Positions 32,915 through 33,986 of a DNA stretch of 33,986 nucleotides are shown here, one piece after another. The notes under the pieces were generated by a model. That model was not told where the DNA came from, did no database searches, and was given only the letters and a program-made list of their open reading frames with translations. Source of the DNA: Paracoccaceae bacterium (GTDB lineage Bacteria; Pseudomonadota; Alphaproteobacteria; Rhizobiales; Stappiaceae). Position 1 is the first letter of the stretch; each line of letters starts with the position of its first letter. The stretch covers positions 1 through 33,986 of the forward strand of contig JABXHV010000176.1 of assembly GCA_013373445.1 (NCBI GenBank), read 5' to 3'. Position numbers and translations under genes: made by a program.

Positions 32915-33986
32915 ATGAGACCCGATACGGCCGTTGCCATCCAGCTGGAAGACTATACCCCAACGCCGTACCAAATCGACGAGGTCGAGCTTGATATCCT
33001 GCTTGATCCAACAGCAACAAAGGTCGTTGCACGGCTTCGCATTCAGCGGCGGGAAGACACGCCCATTGGAACGCCTCTGGTTCTGGACGGAGACGACCTG
33101 ACATTCAAGGGGCTCCTGATTGACGCGCAGGAAATCGCAGAGCTTGGCTATGAGGTGACGCCCTCAAAGCTGACGATCCACGCTCCGCCGATCGAGCCGT
33201 TCCAGCTTGAAATTCACACCGAGATCAATCCGAACGAGAACAGCGAGCTGTCGGGCCTCTACCGCTCCTCGAAAACCTATTGCACCCAGTGCGAGGCCGA
33301 AGGTTTTCGCCGTATCACGTACTTCCTCGATCGCCCGGACGTCCTGTCGGTTTACATGACCCGTATCGAAGGTCCCAAGGCCGAGTGCCCTGTGCTGCTG
33401 AGCAACGGCGATCCGATTGACCAGGGCGACGTTCCGGGCACCGATCGCCATTTTGCAATCTGGCACGACCCACACCCAAAACCCTCTTACCTGTTCGCGA
33501 TGGTCGCTGGCGATCTGGCGCATGTATCGGATCAGTTCACCACCCGCTCAGGCAAAAAGGTCGACCTGAAGATCTACGTCGAGCACGGCAATGAAGAACG
33601 CTGCTCATGGGCCATGGACAGTCTGAAACGTTCCATGCAGTGGGACGACAAGGTCTTCGGCTGCGAGTATGACCTGAGTGTTTTCAACATTGTTGCGGTT
33701 TCCGACTTCAACATGGGCGCTATGGAGAACAAGGGCCTCAATATCTTCAATGACAAATATGTGCTGGCTGATCCGCAAACAGCGACCGATCAGGACTATG
33801 CAAACATTGAAGCCGTCATCGCCCATGAGTACTTCCACAACTGGACCGGCAACCGCATCACCTGCCGTGACTGGTTCCAGCTGTGCCTCAAGGAAGGTCT
33901 GACCGTGTTCCGCGCCCAGTCCTTCACTGGGGACATGCGCTCGCACGCTGTGAAGCGTATCGACGACGCGATCATGCTGCGTGCCC
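32915..33986 (+). CDS. pepN: Aminopeptidase N (M1 family), 3' end outside the window
   Basis: PepN is a broad-specificity cytoplasmic zinc aminopeptidase that removes N-terminal residues from peptides. The visible 357 residues cover the N-terminal beta-domain and part of the catalytic domain. The substrate-recognition GAMEN motif is at 268-272, and the zinc motif HEYFHNWTGNR begins at 304 with the distal Glu in CLKEGLTVF, about 19 residues after the second His. LSGLYRSSKTYCTQCEAEGFRRITYFLDRPDV matches proteobacterial PepN and not eukaryotic-type M1 enzymes. The family has about 870-880 residues, so more than half lies beyond the window. The ATG at 32915 has a GGAGA site 8 bases ahead. Confidence 0.95.
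   Translation, partial: MRPDTAVAIQLEDYTPTPYQIDEVELDILLDPTATKVVARLRIQRREDTPIGTPLVLDGDDLTFKGLLIDAQEIAELGYEVTPSKLTIHAPPIEPFQLEIHTEINPNENSELSGLYRSSKTYCTQCEAEGFRRITYFLDRPDVLSVYMTRIEGPKAECPVLLSNGDPIDQGDVPGTDRHFAIWHDPHPKPSYLFAMVAGDLAHVSDQFTTRSGKKVDLKIYVEHGNEERCSWAMDSLKRSMQWDDKVFGCEYDLSVFNIVAVSDFNMGAMENKGLNIFNDKYVLADPQTATDQDYANIEAVIAHEYFHNWTGNRITCRDWFQLCLKEGLTVFRAQSFTGDMRSHAVKRIDDAIMLRA

Overview
The window looks like ordinary chromosomal DNA from an alphaproteobacterium, probably of the Rhizobiales/Stappiaceae type (Roseibium, Labrenzia or Stappia relatives). The main reasons are a fused anthranilate synthase TrpE(G) behind a rhizobium-style Trp leader, a thiOSGE thiamine cluster under a TPP riboswitch, a soluble transhydrogenase, and moderately GC-rich coding sequence. 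This assignment comes from gene content only. I see no rRNA, tRNA, CRISPR array, insertion sequence, prophage or attachment site. Genes lie on both strands in short operons.

Left part (1-12 kb): a truncated methylmalonate-semialdehyde dehydrogenase gene is divergent from a LysR regulator. A small methyltransferase gene follows. Next is the thiamine operon thiO-thiS-thiG-thiE on the minus strand, led by a TPP riboswitch. Then come a P-loop kinase-like gene, a pirin, a Mak-like ROK sugar kinase that has lost its whole zinc site, an exported FKBP-rhodanese fusion, soluble transhydrogenase sthA and a luciferase-like flavin oxidoreductase.

Middle part (12-22.5 kb): trpE(G) has a readable attenuator, with a leader peptide holding three tandem Trp codons, an antiterminator strand and a terminator. 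Convergent to it is a two-gene minus-strand unit of an Aer-like PAS protein and a soluble chemotaxis transducer, which may act as a split energy-taxis receptor. After a gene-poor stretch with a probable broken gene come a DUF457/YdjM-type membrane protein, an MTA/SAH nucleosidase, ilvD, and a multi-pass membrane protein with a degenerate GGDEF domain.

Right part (22.5-34 kb): an Old Yellow Enzyme gene, a TetR regulator and a divergent luciferase-like oxidoreductase share two copies of one operator-like sequence and so look like a small electrophile or redox-stress regulon. Then come an orphan ABC-type solute-binding protein divergent from an unrecognised exported or membrane protein (with stacked inverted repeats between them), a ChrA-type transporter, a lytic transglycosylase, a ZntB/CorA-like transporter, a class III CoA-transferase and the start of pepN.

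The best leads for unusual biology are the zinc-less Mak homologue, the exported FKBP-rhodanese fusion, the two-site TetR flavoenzyme locus, the split PAS/MCP pair, and the alternative hairpins that may form the switching element of the thiamine riboswitch. I did not find a convincing wholly new multi-gene system.
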